Assembly: GCF_017745275.1 (NCBI RefSeq)
Contig: NZ_JAGHZS010000001.1
Location: 310,001-374,000 of the forward strand
DNA length: 64,000 bases
Origin: Chitinophaga sp.
GTDB lineage: Bacteria; Bacteroidota; Bacteroidia; Chitinophagales; Chitinophagaceae
Reading direction: 5' to 3'
Of the stretch, positions 44,219 to 53,815 are shown in pieces. Below the pieces are notes generated by a model. The model saw only the letters and a program-made list of their open reading frames with translations. It searched no databases and was not told the DNA's origin. Numbering within the stretch: position 1 is the first letter of the stretch; every line of letters begins with the position of its first letter. The position numbers and the translations under genes were made by a program.

Positions 44219-45478
44219 TCAGAACAAAAACCAAATCATCGCCACCGCTGCTGCTGTCATGATAATCAGCGTGAGTACACCTAATATATTTGAGAACTTC
44301 GAATTGGTAAACTCCTTCATGATCTTTTTATTGTTGCCAATATGCATAATCATGGCAATCAGAACTGGTGCGGTCAATCCATAGGCAATAGCGGTGTATA
44401 ACAGCGCCTTGATGGGGCTTACACCGAGGAAATCGAGCGATAATCCTACGATCAGGGATACGATAATAGAAATATAAAAGGGCTTCGCCTGCGCAAACTT
44501 CTTATCCAACCCGGCAGGCCAACCCATGGTTTCTGCCAGCATATACGACTGGGAACCGGCCAGCACCGGGATAGCCAGCAGCCCCGTTCCCAATACGCCG
44601 GTGGTGAAAATGAAATAAGTAAGCTTACCTGCCAGTGGCTGCAAGGCCTTCGCTGCCTGATCTACAGTATCAATTTGCGTTACGCCGGCAGGGAACAATA
44701 CACTTCCTGCGGTAAGAATGATAAAGAACATCACGATGTTGGAAAACAACATCCCGGTATTCACATCTGTTTTCATATCATTCAATATCCGCTTATCTAC
44801 CACAATATGGGTAGTATGATGTGCCATATCTTCCGCTTCCATCGTGGTTTGCCAGAAAAAGAGATAGGGCGAAATAGTAGTACCGAGGAGCGCTACTATA
44901 ATAGAAAAGAAATCCTTATCGTAACGGATAGTGGGGATAAATGTATGTCGTAATACATCTCCCCAATCCTGCTTCACCATAAAAGGTACTACCAGGTATA
45001 GCAGTAACGATAAACAGAGCCACTTCAGGATCATCGCAATTTTCTGATACGGGTACTCAATAATTACGTACATCATCAGGGCAGTAATCAGCACGCAAAA
45101 AACAGATACTGGTACAGCCGGAAATATCATATGACAAACTGCCCCCATGCCCTGGATATCAGCGCCCAGGTTAAGCGTAATAGCTGGGAAGCTGAACAAC
45201 AGCATTATATAGAGTACCGGACGTGGATAGTGTTTCTTCAGGGTAACGGTTAATCCCTGACTGGTTACCAATCCTATGCGGGCGCACATACCCTGCACAC
45301 CAGCCATAAGCGGGAAAGTAAATAAGGCCGTCCATAGCGTTCCCAACCCAAACTGTGCGCCGGCCTGCGAGTAGGTAGCAATACCGGAAGGATCATCGTC
45401 ACTGGCGCCTGTTACAAGCCCAGGGCCTAATTTTTTAAAGAAAACTACCAGCTTATTTTCAGAAGGCTGTTTGCTCAT
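44219..45478 (-). CDS. Nramp-family divalent metal transporter with a non-canonical TM1 motif
   Basis: 419 residues with about 11 hydrophobic segments. The first one holds GASDDDPSGIATYSQAG. Classical Nramp Mn/Fe transporters have DPGN here and a Met-x-x-His motif in TM6. This protein has DPSG, and the corresponding TM6 region reads TTISPYLFFWQTTMEAED with no such motif. It belongs to the Nramp superfamily, but its metal preference is likely different (Mg2+-type relatives are known). It follows element E and is probably a separate transcription unit from the sugar locus upstream. Confidence 0.85.
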   Translation of the reverse strand: MSKQPSENKLVVFFKKLGPGLVTGASDDDPSGIATYSQAGAQFGLGTLWTALFTFPLMAGVQGMCARIGLVTSQGLTVTLKKHYPRPVLYIMLLFSFPAITLNLGADIQGMGAVCHMIFPAVPVSVFCVLITALMMYVIIEYPYQKIAMILKWLCLSLLLYLVVPFMVKQDWGDVLRHTFIPTIRYDKDFFSIIVALLGTTISPYLFFWQTTMEAEDMAHHTTHIVVDKRILNDMKTDVNTGMLFSNIVMFFIILTAGSVLFPAGVTQIDTVDQAAKALQPLAGKLTYFIFTTGVLGTGLLAIPVLAGSQSYMLAETMGWPAGLDKKFAQAKPFYISIIVSLIVGLSLDFLGVSPIKALLYTAIAYGLTAPVLIAMIMHIGNNKKIMKEFTNSKFSNILGVLTLIIMTAAAVAMIWFLF

Positions 45479-45522
45479 GAGGCAGCAACATTTAATAGGA
45501 GGTGGTAAGATAATTCAAATTT

Positions 45523-45649
45523 AGCAGAAAGCTGAAAGCAGAAAGCAAAAAGCTATTGACATGATTGAACAGAGCGAATAAGTAATTTAAATACTCGCTT
45601 CTATCAATCACGTCAATAGCTTTTTGCTTTCTGCTTTCAGCTTTCTGCT
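45523..45649. repeat. Heptad-repeat hairpin element E, 38-bp perfect arms
   Basis: The arms 45523-45560 and 45612-45649 are exact reverse complements. The words are AGCAGAA, AGCTGAA, AGCAGAA and AGCAAAA, then the AGCTATTG core and inner AC / GT. Inside, TGATTGA / TCAATCA and AGCGA / TCGCT extend the stem imperfectly. The right end is 1 nt from the DUF4434 stop. It separates the DUF4434 gene from the Nramp gene. Confidence 0.9.
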
Positions 45650-45650
45650 C

Positions 45651-46583
45651 TTACAAACTATGCATATACTCTTTGTAACGATTGTATAAATGCCCGGCTT
45701 GCAGGTAAGCAGATTGCGGGCTCATAAAGTGAGAGAATTCAAAAGTGATGGCCTTATCATAACCCGCACGGCGTGCGGCTTCCAGCTTCAAACGTAACTT
45801 CTCAAACTTAATGGGCAGGAACTTGATAGGCATGTCCCGGTCAAAACTTTCTGCATTGGTCCAGCATTGCAATCCATAGCGATCTGCCATTGTTTTATTG
45901 ACGCGAAAAAAATCTTCCAGCTCACTATAGTCAATGTGACCATCCTGGAAAGCTACGGCATCTACAGCGCCGCGGATTTCGTCGAATATTTCGCTCCACT
46001 CTTTTTCGTGTTCCTGTATCGATACTGATTCAGCTTTGGTTAGTTGCCCGGAAGCAGCCATCACGGCCTTTTTACCATCTATCCAGGGAGAAATGAGTGT
46101 AGGCAGCCCCTGGCTTACTTCTTTGCATTGCAGGCCCAGCGTACGAAAAGCGGCAGCAGCTCCTTTTGTTTTACGACTGATTTCCATACTGAGATACCAT
46201 CCTTTAAAACTTTTATGATGCCCGTAAGTTTTCCATACCTCATCTATCACAAAACGGTTGCTATCGATTTCATGCTGCATATCGCCGGTATCCCAGTATT
46301 TGCCGCTATCGTACAGGCCGAAATAAAATTGCATATCCAGTTCATCGGCCAGTTCCAGGAATAACTGCACCAGGTCTACCGGTGGCTCATAGCAACCAAA
46401 CTGGTGAATGAGATAGGGAGAAGGATAAGTAATAAACCTGCGGTAACCACTACGGATCAGGATCACCGTATCAATACCGATGGCTTTCATGTGTTCAAAA
46501 TCCCGGCGCCATTCTGCCCTGCCCCAGTTTTGGTGCGGGATATCGTGGCTGATTTCATCTATAAACGTTCCTGTGATCTTCAT
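45651..46583 (-). CDS. DUF4434 protein, glycoside-hydrolase-like barrel
   Basis: 310 residues with no signal peptide, so probably cytoplasmic. It opens KITGTFIDEISHDIPHQNWG and continues with DTVILIRSGYRRFITYPSP, YFGLYDSGKYWDTGD, and SFKGWYLSMEIS, consistent with a TIM-barrel DUF4434 domain. The family is found in polysaccharide-utilisation loci and is thought to act on glycans, without a settled activity. It lies 12 nt downstream of the sodium:solute symporter gene, so it may act on the imported sugar. Confidence 0.8.
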   Translation of the reverse strand: MKITGTFIDEISHDIPHQNWGRAEWRRDFEHMKAIGIDTVILIRSGYRRFITYPSPYLIHQFGCYEPPVDLVQLFLELADELDMQFYFGLYDSGKYWDTGDMQHEIDSNRFVIDEVWKTYGHHKSFKGWYLSMEISRKTKGAAAAFRTLGLQCKEVSQGLPTLISPWIDGKKAVMAASGQLTKAESVSIQEHEKEWSEIFDEIRGAVDAVAFQDGHIDYSELEDFFRVNKTMADRYGLQCWTNAESFDRDMPIKFLPIKFEKLRLKLEAARRAGYDKAITFEFSHFMSPQSAYLQAGHLYNRYKEYMHSL

Positions 46584-46595
46584 GACAATAATATT

Positions 46596-48500
46596 TTACG
46601 CGGCGGTCAAATGATGCTTTTCCTGTTGTGATACGTTTTCCGCGGCGGTGATGTGCAGGCGATCATACCAGGTAAATTTAAGGATTACCATACAGGTCAG
46701 CCATACGCCCATGGCCAGGAATCCTTTTTCAAAATAACCGAATACAAAACAGATCGGCATAATCACCATGCTCATCTGCCAGCAAATGCCTACCAATATA
46801 TTCAGTATATCCCATTTAAATTGCTGATTAGGCAGGAAAGAAGGATCTGCCATTTTTGCCCAACGTGCTACTGGCGTCCACCAGCCCCATGGACGGGTAT
46901 TTACATAGAATTCCGTTAACACCTTTTCGCTGGCGGCCGGTGTAAGCAGGCAACCTACAATGCTGCCCGTCATAGAAAATACCAGGATGATAAAGAACGA
47001 AATCAAGGTACCGATACCACTGCCAAAAAGATCGGCGTATTGCGGGAACCAGGCAGATGACAACAGGGCCATCAACTTAGGTACAAACGTAGCAGAGATT
47101 AACCCTACCAGCATACCGGAGAAATAACCGTAGCCGTTGAACCGCCACCAGATCCACTTCAGCACATTGGCCGCGGCATAGCCACCATAGAGTGCAGAAG
47201 AAATCCATAAGGTGAGTGAACTCAGTGAATCTGCAAATAACCCGAAAATACAGCCGGTTAAAATTACAGCTACCGACGTTACATAACTCCATTTCACATA
47301 ATGCGCAGGCGCTTCATTGGGACGGAAATATTTTTTGTAGAAGTCGTTCACCAAATAAGCCGGTGCCGCATTCACAAACGCAGAAAAGGTACTCATAAAC
47401 GAAGCCAGCAAACCCGCCAGCACAATACCTCTTACGCCTGCCGGCAAATAACCGCCCACTACCCTGCTCAGGATAATTTCGAAATCGGGTTTTGTTTGCC
47501 CCTGTAATACCGGCATCAGGTAATTGATACCAATCAGTGTTAACGCGCTCACCATCATGAACAGGGGAATATACAGTACCAGGTTGGTAAACCCGGTCAG
47601 CATCGCTGCTTCCTTCGGCCTTTTGGCACTGAGTATACGCTGCATATCAAAACCCGGTACCGGGCCTGCCAGGCTGGAAAATACGCCTTTGGCAATCATC
47701 ATCATCACCAGTGCGCCAAACCAGGTAAATCCATCTTCCGCTACTTTCTGATTCGCCTGCGGGAAAGAACTGCTCCAGTTCACATCCAGTTTCCAGGTAG
47801 GCCAGAAATTACTCCAACCCTCCGGTACTTTGTTATGCAACTCCGCATAGTTCACATCATGTACGGCGTATGTCACCACCAGTACACAACTCACCAGCAG
47901 GATACCATACTGCAATACTTCTGTAGCTACCACGCTGTACATTCCACCTTTTACCGTATATAAGGTGGTGAGCGCCACAATGATCACGGCATAAGTTTGC
48001 TGGCTGGTCAGCAGCGGGTTCGATAAATCCCATGGCAAAATGCTGCCACTGAATTTACCGATGCCTACAAACACATAACCGATAAACCCGATCACACTCA
48101 CAATGGCAAACAGTACCACGATGATATGTGCCAGCCGGCCACCCCGGTCATCTCCGAAGCGCTTGGTGATCCAGTCGGCTCCCGTCATCGCATTACTGCG
48201 CCGGATCCAGATGGCCAGGAATACCATCACAAAAATCTGGTTCCAGATAGGCCATAACCAGGGCAGCCACGCGGCCTTGAAGCCATATATAAACAGCAGC
48301 GCCACATAAAAGGCGGTACCGCTTACATCAAACATGCCACTACTATTGCTGAATCCCAGCCAGTACCATTTGATGTTATTATCTCCCAGGAAATACGACT
48401 GGATATTTTTAGATGCTTTCTTCGATATCCAGAATCCCAGCCCCACAATAACAGCGAGGTAAAGAAAGATGATCACAATGTCTATTGTCGCCAAATTCAT
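46596..48500 (-). CDS. Sodium:solute symporter (SSS family)
   Basis: 634 residues with about 14 membrane segments. SSS features include YFLGDNNIKWYWLGFSNSSG near the N-terminus, YTVKGGMYSVVATEVLQYG in the central core, and GIVLAGLLASFMSTFSAFVNA in the region of the conserved sodium site. These proteins couple Na+ entry to uptake of sugars such as sialic acid, N-acetylhexosamines or glucose. Its place downstream of the SGNH and NagX-like genes suggests import of a monosaccharide freed in the periplasm. Element G separates it from those genes. Confidence 0.88.
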   Translation of the reverse strand: MNLATIDIVIIFLYLAVIVGLGFWISKKASKNIQSYFLGDNNIKWYWLGFSNSSGMFDVSGTAFYVALLFIYGFKAAWLPWLWPIWNQIFVMVFLAIWIRRSNAMTGADWITKRFGDDRGGRLAHIIVVLFAIVSVIGFIGYVFVGIGKFSGSILPWDLSNPLLTSQQTYAVIIVALTTLYTVKGGMYSVVATEVLQYGILLVSCVLVVTYAVHDVNYAELHNKVPEGWSNFWPTWKLDVNWSSSFPQANQKVAEDGFTWFGALVMMMIAKGVFSSLAGPVPGFDMQRILSAKRPKEAAMLTGFTNLVLYIPLFMMVSALTLIGINYLMPVLQGQTKPDFEIILSRVVGGYLPAGVRGIVLAGLLASFMSTFSAFVNAAPAYLVNDFYKKYFRPNEAPAHYVKWSYVTSVAVILTGCIFGLFADSLSSLTLWISSALYGGYAAANVLKWIWWRFNGYGYFSGMLVGLISATFVPKLMALLSSAWFPQYADLFGSGIGTLISFFIILVFSMTGSIVGCLLTPAASEKVLTEFYVNTRPWGWWTPVARWAKMADPSFLPNQQFKWDILNILVGICWQMSMVIMPICFVFGYFEKGFLAMGVWLTCMVILKFTWYDRLHITAAENVSQQEKHHLTAA

Positions 48501-48508
48501 GATAAAAA

Positions 48509-48630
48509 AATTACGAATTACGAATTACGAATTACGGAAGGACGCGAAGAACTACAGGGAATTACGATTTACGAATAACAACGGTAAGCTCCGTCCCAAT
48601 TCGTAATTCGTAATTCCTAATTCGTAATTC
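48509..48630. repeat. Heptad-repeat hairpin element G overlapping the end of the SGNH gene
   Basis: The left arm has four perfect AATTACG words (48509-48536) then GAAGGACG. The right arm 48592-48630 is CGTCCC followed by AATTCGT words, pairing imperfectly. A short extra array (ATTACGATTTACG) lies in the loop. The right arm encodes the last residues RITN and the TAG stop of the SGNH hydrolase. Confidence 0.82.
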
Positions 48631-49288
48631 TTTTTAACACGCTCACCCACTTCAGGTAGCCTTCCCCGGAAAGGTGCAGCCCATCATAAGTATACTTTGC
48701 ATCCAGTTGCCCGCTGTCATCCAGCAGGGCATCATAGATATTGATAAAAGCGACGTTCAGGTCGGCCGCCATCTGGCAGATACCGCTGTTGAGTGCCTTG
48801 ATTTGCTCGTTGGTGCCACTATAATATTGGCGGCCTATTAACTGGTTGTTAATAGGGAATACGCTCTGTACATAAATACGGGTGGCAGGCGACTGCGTTT
48901 GCACGGCAGCAAGAATGCGCCGATAGGTAGCTACAATCGATGCTGCCGGCATTTGTTTATTAATATCGTTGGTGCCTACCAGGATGAACAGGCGGGCCGG
49001 CCTGTGCCGGATCACTTCATCTACCCGGGCTAATAAGCCATTGGTATTGTCGCCCGCGATGCCCCGGTTCAGGATGTTGGCTTTGCCCAGGAACTCTGAC
49101 CAGTCGCCCCACTGCGTGATACTATCTCCAAAAAAAATCACCGGCTTCTTTGCGGTGGGTAATTGTTTAAAATAGGCAGTACGACTATCGTACAGATAAT
49201 TATGATAGCTGGAATCCTGTGCCAGCAACTGCGTCATGGCGCACATTAAAAGCATAGGCAGCATGGTTGATATCTTCTTCATATACAT
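48617..49288 (-). CDS. Exported SGNH/GDSL hydrolase, candidate carbohydrate O-acetylesterase
   Basis: 223 residues; MYMKKIS start, with Met3 a likely alternative. Sec signal to LLAQDSS. The SGNH blocks are all present: FFGDSITQWGDW (Ser nucleophile), GIAGDNTNG, GTNDIN, and the Asp-His pair in YDGLHLSGEGY. Such enzymes in Bacteroidota glycan loci remove O-acetyl groups from sugars. It starts directly after the stop of the NagX-like gene, so the two are coupled. The final residues come from the hairpin arm. Confidence 0.88.
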   Translation of the reverse strand: MYMKKISTMLPMLLMCAMTQLLAQDSSYHNYLYDSRTAYFKQLPTAKKPVIFFGDSITQWGDWSEFLGKANILNRGIAGDNTNGLLARVDEVIRHRPARLFILVGTNDINKQMPAASIVATYRRILAAVQTQSPATRIYVQSVFPINNQLIGRQYYSGTNEQIKALNSGICQMAADLNVAFINIYDALLDDSGQLDAKYTYDGLHLSGEGYLKWVSVLKRITN

Positions 49289-50674
49289 TTATGTTTTCCA
49301 GTACCATTGCCGGCGGGTAAACCATACGGCAACAGCGGATACAATACCGGTAAAAAATATACCCCGTGCAATTCCCCACCCTACAGACTGCCCCATACTT
49401 CCAAACAGTGTAATGGCACCCGTAAGGTGTAAGAGCGGCAGCAATAACAGGTTGCCGGCAACATAAGCCACCATGGGATTACGGCCGGCCATCGCCAGGT
49501 AATGGACAGTCACATTTCCTGCTTTACTGTATTGCCAGGAATAAAAAATTATCAATGCCAGGAACGCTAAACCGGCAGTAACAAAGTAATAGCTAAACGT
49601 GGCCGGATCTTTTTTGATCCCTCCTTCAAATGACTCAAAACATAGGCCCAGTACAACAAGATAAGCACCTGCTTTCAAAAACAAATGCAATAACGGAAAT
49701 TCTTTTGGCGCCGTTTTCCGGATGGCGGCATAACAAGCACTTAACCCTGCTATTGTCAACAGCAAATTGATAGTGGTATGCCGGCCAAACAGTAAACAAA
49801 TATTTCCTGCCAATACCACCGCTGCACACCAGGCGCCGGTCCGCAGATACCGGAGCGATGACTTTTCAGGCTGCTGTTGCACCGTGCCATACTGTAACAT
49901 CCAGTCGCCCGCCAGCGTGCCAGGCAACAAGATAAACAGGTACTTCAAAAAGTTGCTGCTATACATCCAGGGTAACGGCGACCATGACAATAATGCGTGA
50001 CACCAGCTACCTTCCTGCGTACCACTGAGATACATCCCCATGAGTAAAGGCAGCAGTGCGATGCGGAGCATCGGTTTGTTACTGGTAGCATACCAGCACA
50101 GCGTACCTGCCAGCGATACATTCGCCAAAATCAGGATAATAATATCACTGTTGTATAAGGAAAATCCCTTGTTGTCTGCAAACGGCAACGCATATACTAA
50201 TATCGCCGTGAGCAATATGGCGGCCGCTTTCAGCGCATACCATAAAACAGCACGACTTTGTGGCTGGTAAAACAACACGAATAAGAGTGCAAAGGATAAC
50301 AGCGATAATCCATATTCCATCGCACCCGGTACTTTACTTAATCCTCCTGCCGTCATCTGGTGGCTGAATAAAGCAAAGAATACCAGCAGGCAAAAGCGTT
50401 TCACCGTTGTTTCTAAAACAGCCCAGGTACCTGCCTGCATTTTTTTCTTTAGGGAGAAGGGAATCGCGGCGCCCATGCTGAATATAAAGAAAGGGAACAC
50501 GCAGTCTACCCAGCTAATACCCGGCAGCGCCGGATTGAAACCATGCGTAGGCGGCGGCTCCTGCGCATGGTACATCCATGCCGGCAGTATGCCAAAGGCA
50601 ATACTACCGGCTAAGACCATAGCAACAATGGCCAGTCCCCTTAATGCATCCAGGCTTTGATTACGCTGCTTCAT
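49289..50674 (-). CDS. DUF5009/NagX-like membrane acyltransferase
   Basis: 461 residues with 10 or more hydrophobic segments. The start SLDALRGLAIVAMVLAGSI and then GISWVDCVFPFFIFSMGAAI are typical of the DUF5009/NagX and heparan-alpha-glucosaminide N-acetyltransferase-like group, including the conserved region around VDCVFP. NagX is associated with GlcNAc utilisation in several bacteria. Here it lies in an epimerase/SusC/SusD locus, supporting an amino-sugar substrate. It starts 4 nt after the GHL10 gene and its stop touches the SGNH gene. Confidence 0.83.
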   Translation of the reverse strand: MKQRNQSLDALRGLAIVAMVLAGSIAFGILPAWMYHAQEPPPTHGFNPALPGISWVDCVFPFFIFSMGAAIPFSLKKKMQAGTWAVLETTVKRFCLLVFFALFSHQMTAGGLSKVPGAMEYGLSLLSFALLFVLFYQPQSRAVLWYALKAAAILLTAILVYALPFADNKGFSLYNSDIIILILANVSLAGTLCWYATSNKPMLRIALLPLLMGMYLSGTQEGSWCHALLSWSPLPWMYSSNFLKYLFILLPGTLAGDWMLQYGTVQQQPEKSSLRYLRTGAWCAAVVLAGNICLLFGRHTTINLLLTIAGLSACYAAIRKTAPKEFPLLHLFLKAGAYLVVLGLCFESFEGGIKKDPATFSYYFVTAGLAFLALIIFYSWQYSKAGNVTVHYLAMAGRNPMVAYVAGNLLLLPLLHLTGAITLFGSMGQSVGWGIARGIFFTGIVSAVAVWFTRRQWYWKT

Positions 50675-50678
50675 ATGC

Positions 50679-52076
50679 TTACGGCTGTAATCCTGCTTTT
50701 ATCTCGTCCCACAACGGCTGCTGCAACTTGTTGTACTGCGGTGCATACAGGTGTACCAGGTCAAAAATCATCACCCCGGAAGTTTGCGAGAGAATTAATT
50801 TAATAGCCCTGCGGATATCCGATTTTTGATTCCAGTTGGTATTACCGGCATCAATACTGCCTACCAGCGGCACTTTCCCCTGGGTTACATAACGGCCTCC
50901 TTTTACTGATCCTTCCACACTCCACCAGTTATAGGTTAAGTTAGCCGTGGCCGGATTATCAGCGAGGTATAACTGGGAGAAGTAATTGCCCGTCATCAGC
51001 AATCCCAGTTCTTCTGCATAGCCATATTCTTTGGTTTGCGGATATGCCCAGTCCATGCGGATTTTAGGATCATTGAAGGGGTCGTATTGCTGGCTGCCCC
51101 AGTTCACTCCTACGGGGTAATAATCGCCATACCAGCCACCTACATAAGCGCCAAACAACGCATCTGCACGAGCTGCCTTCACGCCGGCATGTGCTTTTTT
51201 TACGAAGTTGTAAATCACGCTCATGCGATACGCCAGCCAGCGCTTGTAATATTTACCCGTTACTGCAGGCGTAGTTTGACCACTTTCTGTTTTCCACGAC
51301 GTCACTATATCCGTGGGAAAATTGAGGAAGTTGGCATTCTGATCGTGAAACACGTCTTTCAAATATTGAATAAACTGTGTTTTGCTGTAGTCGGAAAAAT
51401 CTGCGTCGATATTGGCATATCGGCCGTAGTCGAGGATCACGCCATCTACGGCATATTTGGTCACAATCTCTTTCAGGATATTGATAATACGGTCCTGTAC
51501 TTCCGGGTAGGCCGGGTTCACAAATCCAGGGCGACCTGTTTCTGTAATGGGAACACGTTTCCCGTTGACATCACAAACGATCGACTGGTACTTGTTTTTA
51601 AACGTGGCATCTTCAAATACAGCGCCTGTTTTATCGTCGTTATCTCCTTCCACGAAGGTCATTACGGAAGCGTATATTTTGAAGTTTCTCTCTTTGGCTT
51701 TTTTCACCATAAAATCGAGGTAGTCCACATCGGCAGGCAACGATTTTCCATTATGACTGCCCACCTTTTTCGTATAGGCGCTGGGGAAAACTGTATGGCC
51801 GGACGACTCTTTTACATCTACTACCAATGAAGTAATCCCTATTTGCTGCAGGGTATCCAGTGTTTTTCGTATAGCTGCTGTATCATTGAAACGGCCATAA
51901 GTACCGAATACATTCGCATTCAGATCTATCCATACAATAGCTTCTTTTTTACCGGTAGGAATAGGAATGGTATCTGTACCGGTACCGGGATCTACGGGCG
52001 GTGTATCGTTATTTTTCTTGCAGGCTGTTGCCAGTAAAAGCAGGCAGCAGGCCGACAGCAATGTTGATTTTATCAT
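50679..52076 (-). CDS. GHL10-type glycoside hydrolase-like lipoprotein
   Basis: 465 residues. Lipoprotein signal with LLATAC; a Pro/Thr-rich linker (PPVDPGTGTDTIPIPTG) then a GHL10 (DUF187) barrel: VWIDLNANVF, GITSLVVDVKESSGHTVFPS, VDGVILDYGRYANIDADFSD, with likely acidic catalytic residues in the last. The family probably cleaves glycans, but few members are characterised. It is anchored to a membrane and lies between the DUF5018 and NagX-like genes with short spacing, so it is part of one operon. Confidence 0.83.
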   Translation of the reverse strand: MIKSTLLSACCLLLLATACKKNNDTPPVDPGTGTDTIPIPTGKKEAIVWIDLNANVFGTYGRFNDTAAIRKTLDTLQQIGITSLVVDVKESSGHTVFPSAYTKKVGSHNGKSLPADVDYLDFMVKKAKERNFKIYASVMTFVEGDNDDKTGAVFEDATFKNKYQSIVCDVNGKRVPITETGRPGFVNPAYPEVQDRIINILKEIVTKYAVDGVILDYGRYANIDADFSDYSKTQFIQYLKDVFHDQNANFLNFPTDIVTSWKTESGQTTPAVTGKYYKRWLAYRMSVIYNFVKKAHAGVKAARADALFGAYVGGWYGDYYPVGVNWGSQQYDPFNDPKIRMDWAYPQTKEYGYAEELGLLMTGNYFSQLYLADNPATANLTYNWWSVEGSVKGGRYVTQGKVPLVGSIDAGNTNWNQKSDIRRAIKLILSQTSGVMIFDLVHLYAPQYNKLQQPLWDEIKAGLQP

Positions 52077-52091
52077 TACGCATTATTTTAA

Positions 52092-52113
52092 TGCCACGCG
52101 CAAGCGCGTGGCA
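52092..52113. terminator. GC-rich 10-bp hairpin between DUF5018 and GHL10 genes
   Basis: TGCCACGCGC / GCGCGTGGCA with a two-base loop (AA). It lies in a 42-nt gap inside the putative operon and has no T-run. It may be an mRNA-stability or REP-like element rather than a terminator. Confidence 0.5.
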
Positions 52114-52118
52114 ACTGG

Positions 52119-53810
52119 TTAATAAGTAGTGAGTTCATAACCGATGATACCCACATTAGTGAGCACCATATAGATGTAGGCACTGGATCTGTCGGCGGAG
52201 AAAGATACGCACAGATCGCCGGTACCATTGCCGTTATCGGCAGCGCCCCTGATCTCTTCGGAATTGAATACATTGAACGTACCATAGTTCGGATTACCCG
52301 GCGACATGCTAACCGCAGCAGGATCTGTAACATCAAACAACGCGATGTTACCGCCGTTCAGGCTCCAGGAAGTGTATTTCAGGATGGCCAGGTAATTGGC
52401 GTTGTTAAAGCGGAAATACAGGGAAGGGGCATGGAAGATGTTGCCCGCTGCATCGCCATTAAACGCCGATGTGCGCGCATTGCTGCCACCATTCACCATG
52501 GCTATCTCCGCACCGTAGTTGAGGAAGTAAGTACTGCTGAAGGAAACATCTGTAGGCACCGCATCTGCGAGATAACCGAAGTTACCGGCATTGGAAGCAT
52601 AGGTACTGATCACTGGCGCCGTATTCACATCCGGTGTATTGGCGGCGTTTACAATTTTCCCATCATGGATACGCCATTTGTAGATGTCATTCGTGAGAGA
52701 GGCCGTAGCATAGATCACCGCATCTTTATTCACATCTCCGTAAATTCTTACCCGGCGGCCCAAACCACCCCAGGCAGTACTATTGGTCCATTCCAGGATT
52801 TTTTCCGGTGCAGGATCTGTGGCATTTTTCCAACGATATAAACGGAATTTATCTCCGCTGGCCGCAAAAGTAGCACCCAGCAAGGCGCCGGTACTATCGT
52901 TCTGCATCTGGAAGGAATAGTAGTCGTTAGCCGGTAATGGCATGTCGCGTACATAGTTGCCCGTAGTACGATTGAACAGCCGTAGCTTAGATGGATTGGT
53001 ATTGCTCACTATCACGAGGTAGTCGCCGCTCACCGCCATACTGGTTTCCGTATAGTTAGTACTGATGCCACCGCCGCCGGAAGCTGCGCCCAGCTTAACA
53101 AACAGCTTACGGGTAATACCAATGCCATATGGCTTTTTCACCGGCGGCATTACTTTTAACGTGTATTGCTTCACGATACCATCTATGCTTTTCACCGTGA
53201 AAGGCAGGTTAGCAGAGAGATCCAGCGTTGCATCGGGAGCAATGGACACAGTAGAATGGCTATTTACGGATATCGCTACTTTCACTTTACTCACGTCAAT
53301 ACCGGGGAGAATGTAGAAAATCACGTCATTGCCTTTGATCACGGCTTCCATTTCTGTTGGCTCACCATCCATCAGATATTGTATGGTAGCGCTTTTCACG
53401 TCGGTATTCCCCACTTTCTTTGCCACCACTACTACCTTTCTTTTTTCACCGGTACCCCCTTTTATTTCCAGCTGCACAGGCTTGGATAAATCCATCGGTA
53501 CGCCCAAAGCGGGTGTTACCACAGCATCCAGCGGGATATTGGCGCGGAGCACCAGTTGTTTCATATCGGTTTCGTTGTCTGATTCTTCCGGATAGAAGTA
53601 CGGTACATCGATGTAGGCGGTATCGCGTGCGGTGCTGTATACAGGATCAAACTTTGCATCTTTTACGCCGGGAAGGCCTACCCAGATATCCTGCAGACTG
53701 TTGTCTGATTTCGGGAAGATAGGTTCCGGCTGCCGGCAGGCAGTAACCGCCATGCCCAGTCCCAGTATAATGAATATATTTCGCATGTTCATGTCTTTTT
53801 TGTTACGCAT
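52119..53810 (-). CDS. DUF5018 surface lipoprotein, probable glycan-binding accessory protein
   Basis: About 563 residues, beginning at one of three close Met codons (53810, or 53792/53786 further in). Lipobox MAVTAC. The N-terminal half has DUF5018-type beta-sandwich repeats (KVAISVNSHSTVSIAPD, LPFTVKSIDGIVKQYTLKVM) and the C-terminal half is a probable propeller or lectin-like fold (DYLVIVSNTNPSKLRLFNR). DUF5018 proteins sit immediately after susD in many loci and are taken to be surface glycan-binding proteins. It follows the SusD stop by 5 nt. Confidence 0.8.
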   Translation of the reverse strand: MRNKKDMNMRNIFIILGLGMAVTACRQPEPIFPKSDNSLQDIWVGLPGVKDAKFDPVYSTARDTAYIDVPYFYPEESDNETDMKQLVLRANIPLDAVVTPALGVPMDLSKPVQLEIKGGTGEKRKVVVVAKKVGNTDVKSATIQYLMDGEPTEMEAVIKGNDVIFYILPGIDVSKVKVAISVNSHSTVSIAPDATLDLSANLPFTVKSIDGIVKQYTLKVMPPVKKPYGIGITRKLFVKLGAASGGGGISTNYTETSMAVSGDYLVIVSNTNPSKLRLFNRTTGNYVRDMPLPANDYYSFQMQNDSTGALLGATFAASGDKFRLYRWKNATDPAPEKILEWTNSTAWGGLGRRVRIYGDVNKDAVIYATASLTNDIYKWRIHDGKIVNAANTPDVNTAPVISTYASNAGNFGYLADAVPTDVSFSSTYFLNYGAEIAMVNGGSNARTSAFNGDAAGNIFHAPSLYFRFNNANYLAILKYTSWSLNGGNIALFDVTDPAAVSMSPGNPNYGTFNVFNSEEIRGAADNGNGTGDLCVSFSADRSSAYIYMVLTNVGIIGYELTTY

Positions 53811-53815
53811 AATGA

